DNA of 64,000 nt. It comes from Crossiella sp. S99.2. GTDB lineage: Bacteria > Actinomycetota > Actinomycetes > Mycobacteriales > Pseudonocardiaceae. This document shows, piece by piece, positions 33,069 to 41,168 of this stretch; the stretch's first letter is position 1; every line of letters starts with the position of its first letter. The stretch covers positions 319,085 through 383,084 of the forward strand of contig NZ_JALMDK010000009.1 of NCBI RefSeq assembly GCF_023094165.1, in the 5' to 3' direction. The notes below the pieces were generated by a model, which was not told where the DNA came from, did not search any database, and was given only the letters and a program-made list of their open reading frames with translations. A program made the translations under genes and the position numbers.

Positions 33069-33911
33069 ATGACGAACACCGAACCGCCGCGCAACCGGTG
33101 GTGGCTGCTGGCGCCCGCGGCGGCGCTGGTGCTCCTCGGCGGACTGGTCTACTCGGCGCTGAGCCCGGCGGCCGAGCCGTCGGCCCAGGCCGGGGACGTC
33201 CGGCCGCTCTCGGCCCGGATCGTCGGCGGCACCACCACGGCCAGCGAGAACCACCCGTGGGCGGTCTACCTGGTCGGCCGCGCGGGCAACCAGTACTGCG
33301 GCGGCACCCTGGTCACCCCGACCAAGGTGCTCACCGCCGCGCACTGCGTGGTCAATCGCGCCCCGGCCGACGTGCGGGTGGTCGCGGGCCGCACCGACAC
33401 GCAGAGCCGCACCACCGGCGAGGTGCTGGCGGTCAACCGGATCTGGACGCACGAGAAGTTCGAGTCGGTGTTCAACGGCGACGACGTCGGCGTGCTCACC
33501 CTGGCCGCGCCGGTCTCCTACCCGACCCTGCCGCTGGCCGAGTTCGGCGACCCGCGCTACCGGCCGGGCACCAAGGCCACCGTGGTCGGCTGGGGCGCCA
33601 CCCGGGAAGCGGGGCCGACCTCGCGCTACCTGGTGCAGGCGCAGGTGCCGGTGCTGCCGGACGCCAAGTGTCAGACGCCCTACCGCACCTACACCCCGGC
33701 CAAGATGTTCTGCGCCGGGTACGAGGAGGGCGGCATCGACGCCTGCCAGGGCGATTCGGGTGGTCCGCTGGTCGCCGAGGGGCGGCTGATCGGCATCACG
33801 TCCTGGGGCGAGGGCTGCGCGCAGAAGGGCAAGCCGGGCGTGTACACCAAGATCGGCAACTACCTGGACAAGATCAACGCTCAGCTCGGTCAGCGCCGCG
33901 CCACCCGCTGA
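33069..33911 (+). CDS. Secreted trypsin-like serine protease 1
   Basis: A 280-residue S1 protease from ATG 33069, with AGAGG upstream. The N-terminus MTNTEPPRNRWWLLAPAAAL is a signal peptide or uncleaved anchor, then a short propeptide ends LSAR-IVGG. The triad is His in TAAHC, Asp in GDDVGVLTL and Ser in ACQGDSGGP. Asp six residues before the Ser gives trypsin (Lys/Arg) specificity. The activation site follows Arg, so the enzyme could activate itself. First of four tandem protease genes. Confidence 0.94.
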   Translation: MTNTEPPRNRWWLLAPAAALVLLGGLVYSALSPAAEPSAQAGDVRPLSARIVGGTTTASENHPWAVYLVGRAGNQYCGGTLVTPTKVLTAAHCVVNRAPADVRVVAGRTDTQSRTTGEVLAVNRIWTHEKFESVFNGDDVGVLTLAAPVSYPTLPLAEFGDPRYRPGTKATVVGWGATREAGPTSRYLVQAQVPVLPDAKCQTPYRTYTPAKMFCAGYEEGGIDACQGDSGGPLVAEGRLIGITSWGEGCAQKGKPGVYTKIGNYLDKINAQLGQRRATR

Positions 33912-33934
33912 GTTTCAGTTCAGTCCGTTACCAG

Positions 33935-33961
33935 CGGGTTTCCGATCATTACGGGTTTCCG
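33935..33961. repeat. Direct repeat CGGGTTTCCG in the gap before protease 2
   Basis: CGGGTTTCCG occurs at 33935-33944 and 33952-33961, 17 bases apart in the same orientation, in an AT-rich gap. The spacing of nearly two helix turns would suit a dimeric regulator on one face of the DNA. Confidence 0.4.
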
Positions 33962-34077
33962 CAACAACAGATTAACGCCGCCTTCCTGAGCTGGATTCCG
34001 CCTGCTCACAGGTGGCCCGGACGGTCACTAACTGTTTAGGCCGAATGGGTCACGACGAAGGAAGGTTGTCGCCGCAA

Positions 34078-34150
34078 ACACTCCTCGCGTTGCCTACAGC
34101 GCACCCGGCCACCGTGGGCCGGGACCTCGTACGAGGGCACGAGGAAGGAG
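34078..34150 (+). repeat. Upstream element shared by protease 2 and protease 3 (copy 1)
   Basis: CACTCCTCGCGTTGC (34078-34092) and CTCGTACGAGGGCACGAG (34125-34142) reappear before protease 3 as CACTCCTC-TGTTGC (35018-35031) and CTCGTTCGAGGGCACGAG (35051-35068). The second block runs into the ribosome site in both. The leader was duplicated with the gene. Confidence 0.75.
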
Positions 34151-34156
34151 TGACCG

Positions 34157-34957
34157 TTGGCGACCACCCTGCATCGCCTGGTCAAGTTCATCGGGGTCGC
34201 GGCAGCCGCCGTGACCCTCGGCCTGGCGCCCGGCGCCATGGCCAGCGCGGCGCCGCCGCCGGAGCCGACCATGGATCCGTTGATCGTCGGCGGCACCGCG
34301 GCGACCACCCAGCAGTACCCGTGGACCGTCGCACTGCTGCTCGACGGCACCCAGTGGTGCGGCGGCACGCTCGCCGCGCCGAACAAGGTCGTCACCGCCG
34401 CGCACTGCACGTCCGGCAAGGCCGTCTCGCGCTGGCAGATCGTGGCCGGCCGCACCGACCTGCGCACCAGCGAAGGCCACACCGCCAAGGTGACCAAGGT
34501 CTGGCAGCACCCGAACTACCGCAGCGTGACCCAGGGCGATGACGTCGCGGTCATGACGCTGGACCGCAACCTCAACTACACCACCCTGCCGCTGGCCAAG
34601 TCCACGGACTCGGCGCTGTACCAGGCGGGCACCCAGGCCCGCGCGCTCGGCTGGGGCGACACCACCGGCAACGGCGACTACTCCGACACGCTCCGGCAGG
34701 TCGTCGTACCGCTGACCTCCGATCAGACCTGTTCGACCGCGTACTCGGAGTACAAGAACGCGTCCATGGTCTGCGCGGGCTTCCCGCAGGGCGGCAAGGA
34801 CACCTGCCAGGCCGACTCCGGTGGTCCGCTTGTGGTCAGCGGCAAGTTGGTCGGAATCACCTCTTGGGGTGAAGGCTGCGCCCAGGCCGGCAAGCCCGGT
34901 GTGTACGCCAGGGTGTCCAGCTACTACACCCAGCTCACCACGCAAATCAGCTCCTAA
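34157..34957 (+). CDS. Secreted trypsin-like serine protease 2
   Basis: A 266-residue S1 protease. TTG 34157 has GAAGGAG 6 bases upstream and is the best start. The Sec signal peptide ends near ASA-APP; the propeptide ends MDPL-IVGG. Triad: TAAHC, GDDVAVMTL, TCQADSGGP. The usual Gly before the Asp-Ser is Ala, a mild oxyanion-loop change. The primary pocket Asp is present, so Lys/Arg specificity is expected. The activation site follows Leu, not Arg, so it should not be processed by a trypsin-like enzyme. It is the closest relative of protease 3, upstream sequence included. Confidence 0.94.
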   Translation: MATTLHRLVKFIGVAAAAVTLGLAPGAMASAAPPPEPTMDPLIVGGTAATTQQYPWTVALLLDGTQWCGGTLAAPNKVVTAAHCTSGKAVSRWQIVAGRTDLRTSEGHTAKVTKVWQHPNYRSVTQGDDVAVMTLDRNLNYTTLPLAKSTDSALYQAGTQARALGWGDTTGNGDYSDTLRQVVVPLTSDQTCSTAYSEYKNASMVCAGFPQGGKDTCQADSGGPLVVSGKLVGITSWGEGCAQAGKPGVYARVSSYYTQLTTQISS

Positions 34958-35017
34958 CAGGCACGGAGTGGCTCGCCGCCCGAACGGTCCACATCGAACG
35001 GCCGTTGTGTGGCGGGT

Positions 35018-35076
35018 CACTCCTCTGTTGCTCTTGGTATGCGTCTCCCACTCGTTCGAGGGCACGAGAAAAGGAG
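35018..35076 (+). repeat. Upstream element shared by protease 2 and protease 3 (copy 2)
   Basis: Second copy of the leader: CACTCCTCTGTTGC, then CTCGTTCGAGGGCACGAG, then AAAAGGAG as ribosome site. The gap between the blocks is about 14 bases shorter than in copy 1. Confidence 0.75.
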
Positions 35077-35083
35077 CCCCACC

Positions 35084-35896
35084 ATGGCGGTAACCCTGCG
35101 TCGCCTTGGCCGAATGCTCGGCGTCGTCGCCGCGGTCGCGGCGGTCACGCTGACCTCCGCGGCAGCTGTGAACGCCTCCCCGGCCCCGTCGACCTCCGAT
35201 GTCGACCCGTTGATCGTCGGCGGCACCCGGGCAACGATCAGCCAGCACCTGTACACGGTGTACCTGGCCTCCGGCAGCACCGGATCCGGCCAGTTCTGCG
35301 GCGGCACCCTGGTCGCGGCGAACAAGGTCGTGACCGCGGCGCACTGCACGAAGGGCCGTTCGCCGGCCAGCACCTTCGTGGTGCACGGCCGAGAGGACAA
35401 GCAGAGCACCGCCGGCACCGTCGCCAAGGTCACCAAGATCTGGGTGCACCCCAGCTACACCAGCGCCACCGCTGGTTTCGACGTCTCGGTGCTGACCCTG
35501 GACCGCAACATCAGCAGCCCGACCGTGCCGCTGGCCACCCCGTCGGACACCGCGCTCTACGCCGCGGGCCAGAGCGCGCTGATCCTGGGCTGGGGCACCA
35601 CCAGCTCCGGCGGCTCCGCCTCGCGCTACCTGCTCAAGGCGAACGTGCCGGTGACCTCGGACCAGACCTGCAAGACCGCGTACCCGCAGTACAGCAACAC
35701 CTCGATGGTGTGCGCGGGCCTGCCCCAGGGCGGCGTGGACACCTGCCAGGGTGACTCCGGCGGCCCGCTGATCGTCGGCGGCAAGCTCATCGGCGCCACC
35801 TCCTGGGGCCGCGGCTGCGCGATGGCCAACTACCCCGGCGTCTACGCCCGGATCGCCCCCTACCACGCGGTGCTGACCCAGCAGATCACTTCCTAG
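35084..35896 (+). CDS. Secreted trypsin-like serine protease 3
   Basis: A 270-residue S1 protease from ATG 35084, with AAGGAG 7 bases upstream. The signal peptide ends near VNA-SPA; the propeptide ends VDPL-IVGG. Triad: TAAHC, AGFDVSVLTL (the usual GDDV is AGFDV, the catalytic Asp kept), TCQGDSGGP with pocket Asp. Like protease 2 it must be activated after Leu, so a different protease is needed. It has four of the disulphide Cys of protease 2 in the same places. Tandem duplicate of protease 2. Confidence 0.94.
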   Translation: MAVTLRRLGRMLGVVAAVAAVTLTSAAAVNASPAPSTSDVDPLIVGGTRATISQHLYTVYLASGSTGSGQFCGGTLVAANKVVTAAHCTKGRSPASTFVVHGREDKQSTAGTVAKVTKIWVHPSYTSATAGFDVSVLTLDRNISSPTVPLATPSDTALYAAGQSALILGWGTTSSGGSASRYLLKANVPVTSDQTCKTAYPQYSNTSMVCAGLPQGGVDTCQGDSGGPLIVGGKLIGATSWGRGCAMANYPGVYARIAPYHAVLTQQITS

Positions 35897-35931
35897 CCCT
35901 GCCGCGAGGCCACAACTGAATATCCCTGCAC

Positions 35932-35969
35932 CCCGATGGGGCGGTCCGTTCGCGGGCCGCCCCATCGGG
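35932..35969 (+). terminator. Hairpin terminator after protease 3
   Basis: Perfect 13-base stem CCCGATGGGGCGG / CCGCCCCATCGGG with a 12-base loop holding a TTCG turn, 36 bases after the stop codon. Confidence 0.8.
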
Positions 35970-36088
35970 CTGTGCCCGGCTTGTCCGGACCCGGTCACTC
36001 ACGTGGGTTGCGTTCGCCGACTCGACTTGTCCACCCGGTCGGCCGGGGCTGTCCTGGACACGGGGCGGCGAGCAGACGGGAGCGGACA

Positions 36089-36961
36089 ATGTGGTCTGGC
36101 ACGCGTATACGGCTCGGCGAATTCCTCCAACGCGCTCTGGCCCAGCGCGGTCCCGCCTGGCCTGGGTCTTCAGGTCGCCGCGCACCCCTCGGCGTCGTCT
36201 TCGCCGCGCTCCTGCTCACCCTCGCCGCACCGGCCCCCGCGCTGGCCGAGCCACCCGCCGCACCCGGCCCCACCGACTCCCGAGTCGTCGGCGGCATCCG
36301 CGCCTCGATCCTCGAGTTCCCGTGGACGGTCGCGATCACCAAGTCCGACGGCACGCCCCTGTGCGGTGGCACCCTGGTCGCCCCGGCCATGGTCCTCACC
36401 GCCGCACACTGCGCGGTCGGCCGACAGCCGAAAGATCTCCTGGTCATCGCCGGCCGCGAGGACCTGCTCACCCTGGGCGGCGAGATCCGCGCGCTCACCG
36501 GGATCTGGATCCACCCGTTCTACACCGACGTGCGCGCGGGCGACGACGTCGCCGTGCTCCGCCTCGCGCTGCCGCTGTCCCAGCCGCCCCTGCCGCTGGC
36601 CACTCCGGCGGACACCCTGCTCTACGGCCCCGGCACCTACACCCTCGCGCTCGGCTGGGGCCGCACCGCCGAGGGCGGTTTCCCGTCCCGCTACCTGCTC
36701 AAGGCCGCGCTGCCGATCGTCGGCGACCCGCTCTGCCAGGCGGTGCTGGCCGGGTTCGAGGCGAGTTCGATGGTGTGCGCCGGGTACGCCAACGGCGGTG
36801 TGGACACCTGTCAGGGCGACTCGGGCGGTCCACTGATCGCCGGCGGCAAACTGGTCGGCGTGACCTCCTGGGGCATCGGCTGCGCGCGGCCGTACCAGCC
36901 AGGGGTGTACGTGCGGGTCAGCACGTACCAGCCGCTGCTGGACCTGGTGCTCAGGTCCTAG
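36089..36961 (+). CDS. Secreted trypsin-like serine protease 4
   Basis: A 290-residue S1 protease from ATG 36089, with GGGAG 6 bases upstream. The signal peptide begins about 30 residues in (LGVVFAALLLTLAAPAPALA), giving an unusually long n-region. The propeptide ends TDSR-VVGG, an Arg activation site as in protease 1. Triad: TAAHC, GDDVAVLRL, TCQGDSGGP with pocket Asp. It converges on a holin-like gene 21 bases away. Together the four genes look like a secreted protease set whose members 1 and 4 could be self-activating. Confidence 0.93.
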   Translation: MWSGTRIRLGEFLQRALAQRGPAWPGSSGRRAPLGVVFAALLLTLAAPAPALAEPPAAPGPTDSRVVGGIRASILEFPWTVAITKSDGTPLCGGTLVAPAMVLTAAHCAVGRQPKDLLVIAGREDLLTLGGEIRALTGIWIHPFYTDVRAGDDVAVLRLALPLSQPPLPLATPADTLLYGPGTYTLALGWGRTAEGGFPSRYLLKAALPIVGDPLCQAVLAGFEASSMVCAGYANGGVDTCQGDSGGPLIAGGKLVGVTSWGIGCARPYQPGVYVRVSTYQPLLDLVLRS

Positions 36962-36981
36962 CAGCGGCCGGCGGGTCGTGC

Positions 36982-37371
36982 TCAGTCGTCCAGCGCCTCA
37001 CGTGCCTGGAGAACCGCGTTCAGCACCCAGCTCACGAAGGCCACGATGATCGCGCCGAAGAACGCGGGCCAGAACCCGGTCACCTGGAACGGCAGGTCCA
37101 GCTTGTCCGCCAGCCAGCCGGTCAGCATGAACAGCAGGCCGTTGACCACCAGGCCGATCAGCCCGAGGGTCAACAGGTAGAACACGCAGCCAACCAGCTT
37201 CACCACCGGCTTGATGACCGCGTTGACCAGACCGAAGACCAGGCCGACCAGCAACAGCGTGCCGATCTTCTCACCGACCGAGACCGGACCTGGTCCGATG
37301 TCGATGCCGGGCAACGCTGTGGACACCCACAGCGCCACGGCGGTGATGACTACCTGGAGGATGAAGAACAC
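36982..37371 (-). CDS. Phage-holin-superfamily-IV-like membrane protein
   Basis: A 129-residue protein from GTG 37371, with GGGAG 6 bases upstream. Four hydrophobic segments are visible, with LVFGLVNAVIKPVVKLVG and GLVVNGLLFMLTGW as the hallmark. The family (PF04020) is widespread in bacterial chromosomes and is named after a phage protein, but chromosomal members are not lysis genes. No phage genes lie around it, so no lytic role is proposed. Confidence 0.88.
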   Translation of the reverse strand: MFFILQVVITAVALWVSTALPGIDIGPGPVSVGEKIGTLLLVGLVFGLVNAVIKPVVKLVGCVFYLLTLGLIGLVVNGLLFMLTGWLADKLDLPFQVTGFWPAFFGAIIVAFVSWVLNAVLQAREALDD

Positions 37372-37410
37372 GGGCGGCTCCCTGGGTCGGACGGCGGCGG
37401 GCCGTGCGGC

Positions 37411-38052
37411 TCAGCTGCCGAGCACCAGCCCGACCGACATGCTCAAGAAGGCTACCGCGCAGAAGGCGTCCAGCCCGTTCAGCACCACCGGTCGCGCGAG
37501 CCGTTCCTGCAACCGGCTCGCCGCCAGCACGATCGCCAGCTCCCAGCCGAAGGCCAGCACCATGAACACCGCGGCGAGCACGCCGAGCTGGAGCACCGGG
37601 TTGCCCGCGGCGCCGATGAACTGCGGCAGGAAGGCCAGGCAGAACAGCAGCATCTTCGGGTTGGTGATGTTGCACAGGAACCCGCGCAGGAACGGCCCGT
37701 TGCCCGGCCGCTCGTCCGCCCGCTCACCCGCGGTCGCGGTGCGCAGTTCGCCACGGGCCAGCCACAGCCCGCGCGCGATGGAGAAGGCCAGGTAGCCGAG
37801 GTAGGCCGCGCCCAGCCAGCGCAGCGCGGTGAGCACACCCGGCGAGTGGCTGATCAGCAGGCCGAGCCCGGAGACCACCAGCGCGACGTGCACCAGGGCG
37901 GCGGAGTGGATGCCGGCCAGGGCGAGCAGTCCGGGGCGGGTGCCCTGCCGCAGCGAGGTGCGCAGCAACAGGAACGCGTCCACCCCCGGCGTCAGCACCA
38001 CGACGGCACAGGCGATCAGGAACGCAGGCAGTTGGGTCAGGTCCAGAGACAT
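37411..38052 (-). CDS. LysE family amino-acid exporter
   Basis: A 213-residue membrane protein of about six segments, ATG 38052 with GGGAGG upstream. The N-terminus has LTPGVDAFLLLRTSLRQGTR (the LysE/RhtB motif, normally PGPD) and LVVSGLGLL. The middle has GFLCNITNPKMLLFCLAF, characteristic of the family. Members export amino acids such as lysine, threonine or homoserine lactone. The substrate is unknown. It is 39 bases upstream of the holin-like gene and may be co-transcribed with it. Confidence 0.9.
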   Translation of the reverse strand: MSLDLTQLPAFLIACAVVVLTPGVDAFLLLRTSLRQGTRPGLLALAGIHSAALVHVALVVSGLGLLISHSPGVLTALRWLGAAYLGYLAFSIARGLWLARGELRTATAGERADERPGNGPFLRGFLCNITNPKMLLFCLAFLPQFIGAAGNPVLQLGVLAAVFMVLAFGWELAIVLAASRLQERLARPVVLNGLDAFCAVAFLSMSVGLVLGS

Positions 38053-38227
38053 GTCGCCTCCCTCGCGGCAGCAGGACGAACCATGGGTTCAGAGCAGAGT
38101 CAACGGGCAATCTTTCGCCTTGATGGGATATTAACAGGAAGACTTGCGGTCATTGACGCGGAAACTACGTGTGTTCCCTCACCCCGGCCGATCTTGGGAA
38201 CTTTCCGCGAGGTGATAGGAACGGCAG

Positions 38228-38665
38228 GTGAGCACCCTGTACCGAGCCACCGGTGACCAACTGGACGCGAGCACCCTCTACGCCCTGCTGCGCCTGCGCG
38301 TGGACGTCTTCGTCGTCGAACAGGAAAGCCCCTACCCGGACCTGGACGGCCGTGACCTGGACCCGGTCACCCGGCACCTGTGGTTCGCCGAGGCCGACGG
38401 CACGCCACTGTCCTACCTGCGCCTGCTGGTCGAGCCCGACGGCGCGACCATCCGGGTCGGCCGCGTGGTCACCAGGGCGGACGTCCGCGGCAAGGGCCTG
38501 TCCCGCGAGCTGATGCGCGAGGCGCTGACCGACATCGGCGAGGCCCCGTCCGTGCTGGACGCGCAGACCACGGTGACCCGCTTCTACGCAGGTTTCGGCT
38601 ACCGGATCACCGGCCCGGAGTTCCTCGACGGCGGCGTCGCGCACGTCCAGATGTCCCGCCCCTGA
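38228..38665 (+). CDS. GNAT acetyltransferase, ElaA type
   Basis: A 145-residue cytosolic protein from GTG 38228, AGGA 7 bases upstream. It has ALLRLRVDVFVVEQ and the ElaA pattern SYLRLL...VGRVVTRADVRGKGLSREL, the acetyl-CoA loop RVDVRGKG-like in VRGKGLSRELM. Its small size and sequence match Escherichia coli ElaA and mycobacterial homologues. The acetyl acceptor is not established for the family. The position before the chelatase genes recalls the mycobacterial gene order. Confidence 0.9.
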   Translation: MSTLYRATGDQLDASTLYALLRLRVDVFVVEQESPYPDLDGRDLDPVTRHLWFAEADGTPLSYLRLLVEPDGATIRVGRVVTRADVRGKGLSRELMREALTDIGEAPSVLDAQTTVTRFYAGFGYRITGPEFLDGGVAHVQMSRP

Positions 38666-38671
38666 CCACGA

Positions 38672-38714
38672 GAACGGCGCCCTGACCACCCCCTCGATGG
38701 TCAGGACGCCGTTC
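38672..38714. terminator. Bidirectional hairpin terminator
   Basis: GAACGGCGCCCTGACCA / TGGTCAGGACGCCGTTC, 15 of 17 pairs with a 9-base loop, followed by GTCTTG. It lies between the convergent ElaA gene and the duplicated-domain secreted protein gene. Confidence 0.8.
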
Positions 38715-38730
38715 GTCTTGTCGGCTGGGT

Positions 38731-39798
38731 CTAGAGCCCGCGGGCCAGGAAACCGCCGGTGGAAGGCGCGAAGAAGGGTGTGAATCCCTGGCAGTCCAGC
38801 ACCGGAGCAGACCCGGGCACACCCCACAGCCAGCCGATCCGGTCCCCGCGCGCCCTGTCGTAGACGGAGAAGGACACCTTGAGCCCGACGTGCGCGGGAT
38901 CCGCGCTCGCCTCCACCACCCCGGTGGCCATGCCCACCCGCCCGCCGACCGCCAGGCAGGTGATGCGACCGCTGAAGTCGGCGACCAGGCCGCCGTCCGG
39001 CTTGTGGTGGGTGACGTGGAACCGCCCGCTCGCGGTGTCCGGCGTGGCCCCCGGCTCGACCCGGGCCGCCACCGAGAACATCAGCGGATCGCCGAGGAAC
39101 TCGGGGTCCTTGCTGGTGCCGCGCACCGTGCCCGCGAGCAGGTGACCGCGATCCCGCTCCGCCGCGACCGCCAGCCCGGAACCCCCGGCAGCCGACTTCT
39201 CAGCACCGTCGCCCGCTGCCACCGCGGTCTTGTCCGCACCCCCGGCAGCCGACCTGCCTGCCGCGTCCGCCCCGGGTACCGGCCCCCGCACTGACAGATC
39301 TCCATCGCTGAGCCGCAACACCGGCGCCGTGCCCTGCAGCGGACTCACCGGCTGCCCGAAGAACCCCCACACCCAGCCGATCCGGTCCCCGTGCCGCCCC
39401 TCGTCCTGCACGGTCAGCGACACCGGCTTGCCCACGAACTCCAGCTGCGGCGCCCCCGGGTGCTCGGCCCAGGTGATCTTCCCGTTCACCACGCCGACCT
39501 GGCCGACCGCGTGCAGTCCGGTCACCTCGCCGGAGAACCGGGCCAGCAGCGACCCATCCGGCTTGTGGTGAGTGACCTTGAACGTCCCGCTCGGCTTCAT
39601 CGGGTCGGTGGCACTGGCCTGGATCTCGAACCGCACCGGATCACCGGCCATCGGACCGAACTCGGGTCCGAGCTGCCCGCCCGCCGACCCGCGCACACTC
39701 ATCGGCGCCTCGGCCGCGAACGCCGGCGCGGCGACTCCGCTGACAACTGCCGTGGCGGCCAGTCCGGCCACCAGGAATCTGCGTGCTGTCCTTGTCAT
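38731..39798 (-). CDS. Secreted protein with two tandem copies of an unassigned domain
   Basis: A 355-residue protein with a Sec signal peptide (MTRTARRFLVAGLAATAVV, cleavage near AFA-AEA). Two copies of a domain of about 120 residues are separated by an Ala/Gly-rich linker (170-215). Each has F-x-VTHHKPDG (near 75 and 265), F-S-G a few residues later, VG-x-V and near its end GDRIGW-x-WG (near 140 and 325). I do not recognise the family. The conserved His pair, Asp and Trp could form a metal or ligand site. No enzyme motif was seen. Confidence 0.65.
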   Translation of the reverse strand: MTRTARRFLVAGLAATAVVSGVAAPAFAAEAPMSVRGSAGGQLGPEFGPMAGDPVRFEIQASATDPMKPSGTFKVTHHKPDGSLLARFSGEVTGLHAVGQVGVVNGKITWAEHPGAPQLEFVGKPVSLTVQDEGRHGDRIGWVWGFFGQPVSPLQGTAPVLRLSDGDLSVRGPVPGADAAGRSAAGGADKTAVAAGDGAEKSAAGGSGLAVAAERDRGHLLAGTVRGTSKDPEFLGDPLMFSVAARVEPGATPDTASGRFHVTHHKPDGGLVADFSGRITCLAVGGRVGMATGVVEASADPAHVGLKVSFSVYDRARGDRIGWLWGVPGSAPVLDCQGFTPFFAPSTGGFLARGL

Positions 39799-39938
39799 GC
39801 CCCGAGAATCGCGGCCCGGCCGCGTCCCCGGGTCCCGCCGCGGCGTGATGGTGCTCCCCCGCCCGAGGGAGCACCATCAGCCCGGATCTCCGGGGCCGAT
39901 TCCGGGTCGGCCCTGAGACCCTGGTCCGTTGCCGCTGG

Positions 39939-40976
39939 TCAGCCGCCGTTGCTGGGCTGGTAGGCGGGCTGGTGGTGGCTGCGCGCGGTGCTGGCGGTGA
40001 TGCGGGAGACCGCGTCGACCATCTTGCGGCCCAGCGCGACCCTGGCCCGCAGCGCCGGGTGGGTGGTGCTGAAGTCGTTCAGGTTGGCCGCAGGGTCACC
40101 GCGGAACTCGCCGGAGGCGAACAGCGAGTAGGTAACCATCGGTTTACCCGCGGTGTCGAAGACGATGCCCGCCTCGTTGCGCCCGTCGTTGAACCAGCCG
40201 GCCTTGGTCGCCACCCGGCCGCGTTCGGCGGAGTTCAGCTCCAGCCGGACGCCGTCGGTGAAGGCGGCCATCGAGCGCAGCAGGGTCAGCACGTACTCGG
40301 TCGAGGCGGCCGAGAGCAGCGTGCCGTCGACCAGCTTGCGCAGCAGCGTGTGCGTCTCGCGCGGGGTGGTCTTGCCCAGGAAGAACCGGTTCGGGTTGGC
40401 CACCGGCTTCACCTGGGTGTGCGTGAAGCCCTTGGCGCGCAGGATCTCGTTCAGCTCGGCCGCCGGGCACACCAGCCCGCACAGCCGGACCGCGGTGTTG
40501 TCGGAGACGGTGAGCAGGTTGGCCATGGCATGGCCCAGGGTCACCGAACTCGGGTAGGCCCCGTCGAAACCGAAAATGCCGTCGCCGTCCTTGCTGACGA
40601 TCGCGCTGGTGACCTCCACCCGCTGGTCCAGCGTCAGCAACCCGCGGTCGATCTTGTCCAGCACCGCCGCGGCGACCGCGATCTTGTTGACGCTGTAGGC
40701 CTCGACCACGCGGTCCGCCTCGGCCTCCACCGCAGGGACCGGGGTGCCGTCGGGATCGGTGACGCTGATGAACGAGGACCAGGTGCCACCGGCCCGCAGC
40801 GACTCCCGCCGGTACACCCGCTCGATCCGCCTGCGCGCGTGCGCCGCGGAAGTGGGAATGACGCTCTCGTCGTCGACGGGCTCGTTCTGCGCCGCCGCGA
40901 TCGTGGTGGAACCCAGCATGGCGCCCGCCGCTGCCACAGTCCCCAGACCGAGCGCGCGCCTCCGGTTGATGGTCAT
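39939..40976 (-). CDS. Tat-exported class A beta-lactamase-like serine hydrolase
   Basis: A 345-residue protein from ATG 40976. The N-terminus INRRRALGLGTVAAAGAMLG is a twin-arginine signal. The active-site elements are S-x-x-K as SVNK (near 95, with AYSVNKIAVAA), SDN as VSDNTAVR (near 150) and KAG as ATKAGWFND (in place of KTG). Class A enzymes hydrolyse beta-lactams, but many such proteins with KAG and no surrounding resistance genes have little activity. A leaderless promoter is visible just upstream. Confidence 0.87.
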   Translation of the reverse strand: MTINRRRALGLGTVAAAGAMLGSTTIAAAQNEPVDDESVIPTSAAHARRRIERVYRRESLRAGGTWSSFISVTDPDGTPVPAVEAEADRVVEAYSVNKIAVAAAVLDKIDRGLLTLDQRVEVTSAIVSKDGDGIFGFDGAYPSSVTLGHAMANLLTVSDNTAVRLCGLVCPAAELNEILRAKGFTHTQVKPVANPNRFFLGKTTPRETHTLLRKLVDGTLLSAASTEYVLTLLRSMAAFTDGVRLELNSAERGRVATKAGWFNDGRNEAGIVFDTAGKPMVTYSLFASGEFRGDPAANLNDFSTTHPALRARVALGRKMVDAVSRITASTARSHHQPAYQPSNGG

Positions 40977-40983
40977 GCGCGGC

Positions 40984-41011
40984 AGCCTAGGGCCATTCGA
41001 GTGACAAGCAA
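40984..41011 (-). promoter_or_regulatory. Leaderless promoter of the beta-lactamase-like gene
   Basis: On the minus strand, TTGCTT (41011-41006), 16 bases, TAGGCT (40989-40984), 7 bases, ATG. The spacing puts the transcription start at or next to the start codon; no ribosome site is present. Confidence 0.6.
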
Positions 41012-41168
41012 GGAAAACATCAGTCCTGTGCCGGACTCAGCCCTCGCGGACACACCGGACGGAGCAGCGCGGGCGGATGTTCGCCTCCCGGCGCTTGCGG
41101 CAACTGTCGTCAGCGGCCCGCCGCACCTGGTGGCAGCGGTCCCGCCGTCGCGCCGGCCGCTCCTGTCC

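Noticed and set aside
36982..37371. Prophage holin
   Set aside because: Only the family name is shared; there are no phage genes around, and the protein is a common chromosomal membrane family.
39939..40976. Antibiotic resistance beta-lactamase
   Set aside because: SxxK and SDN are present but the third motif is KAG and there is no resistance context, so only 'beta-lactamase-like' is claimed.
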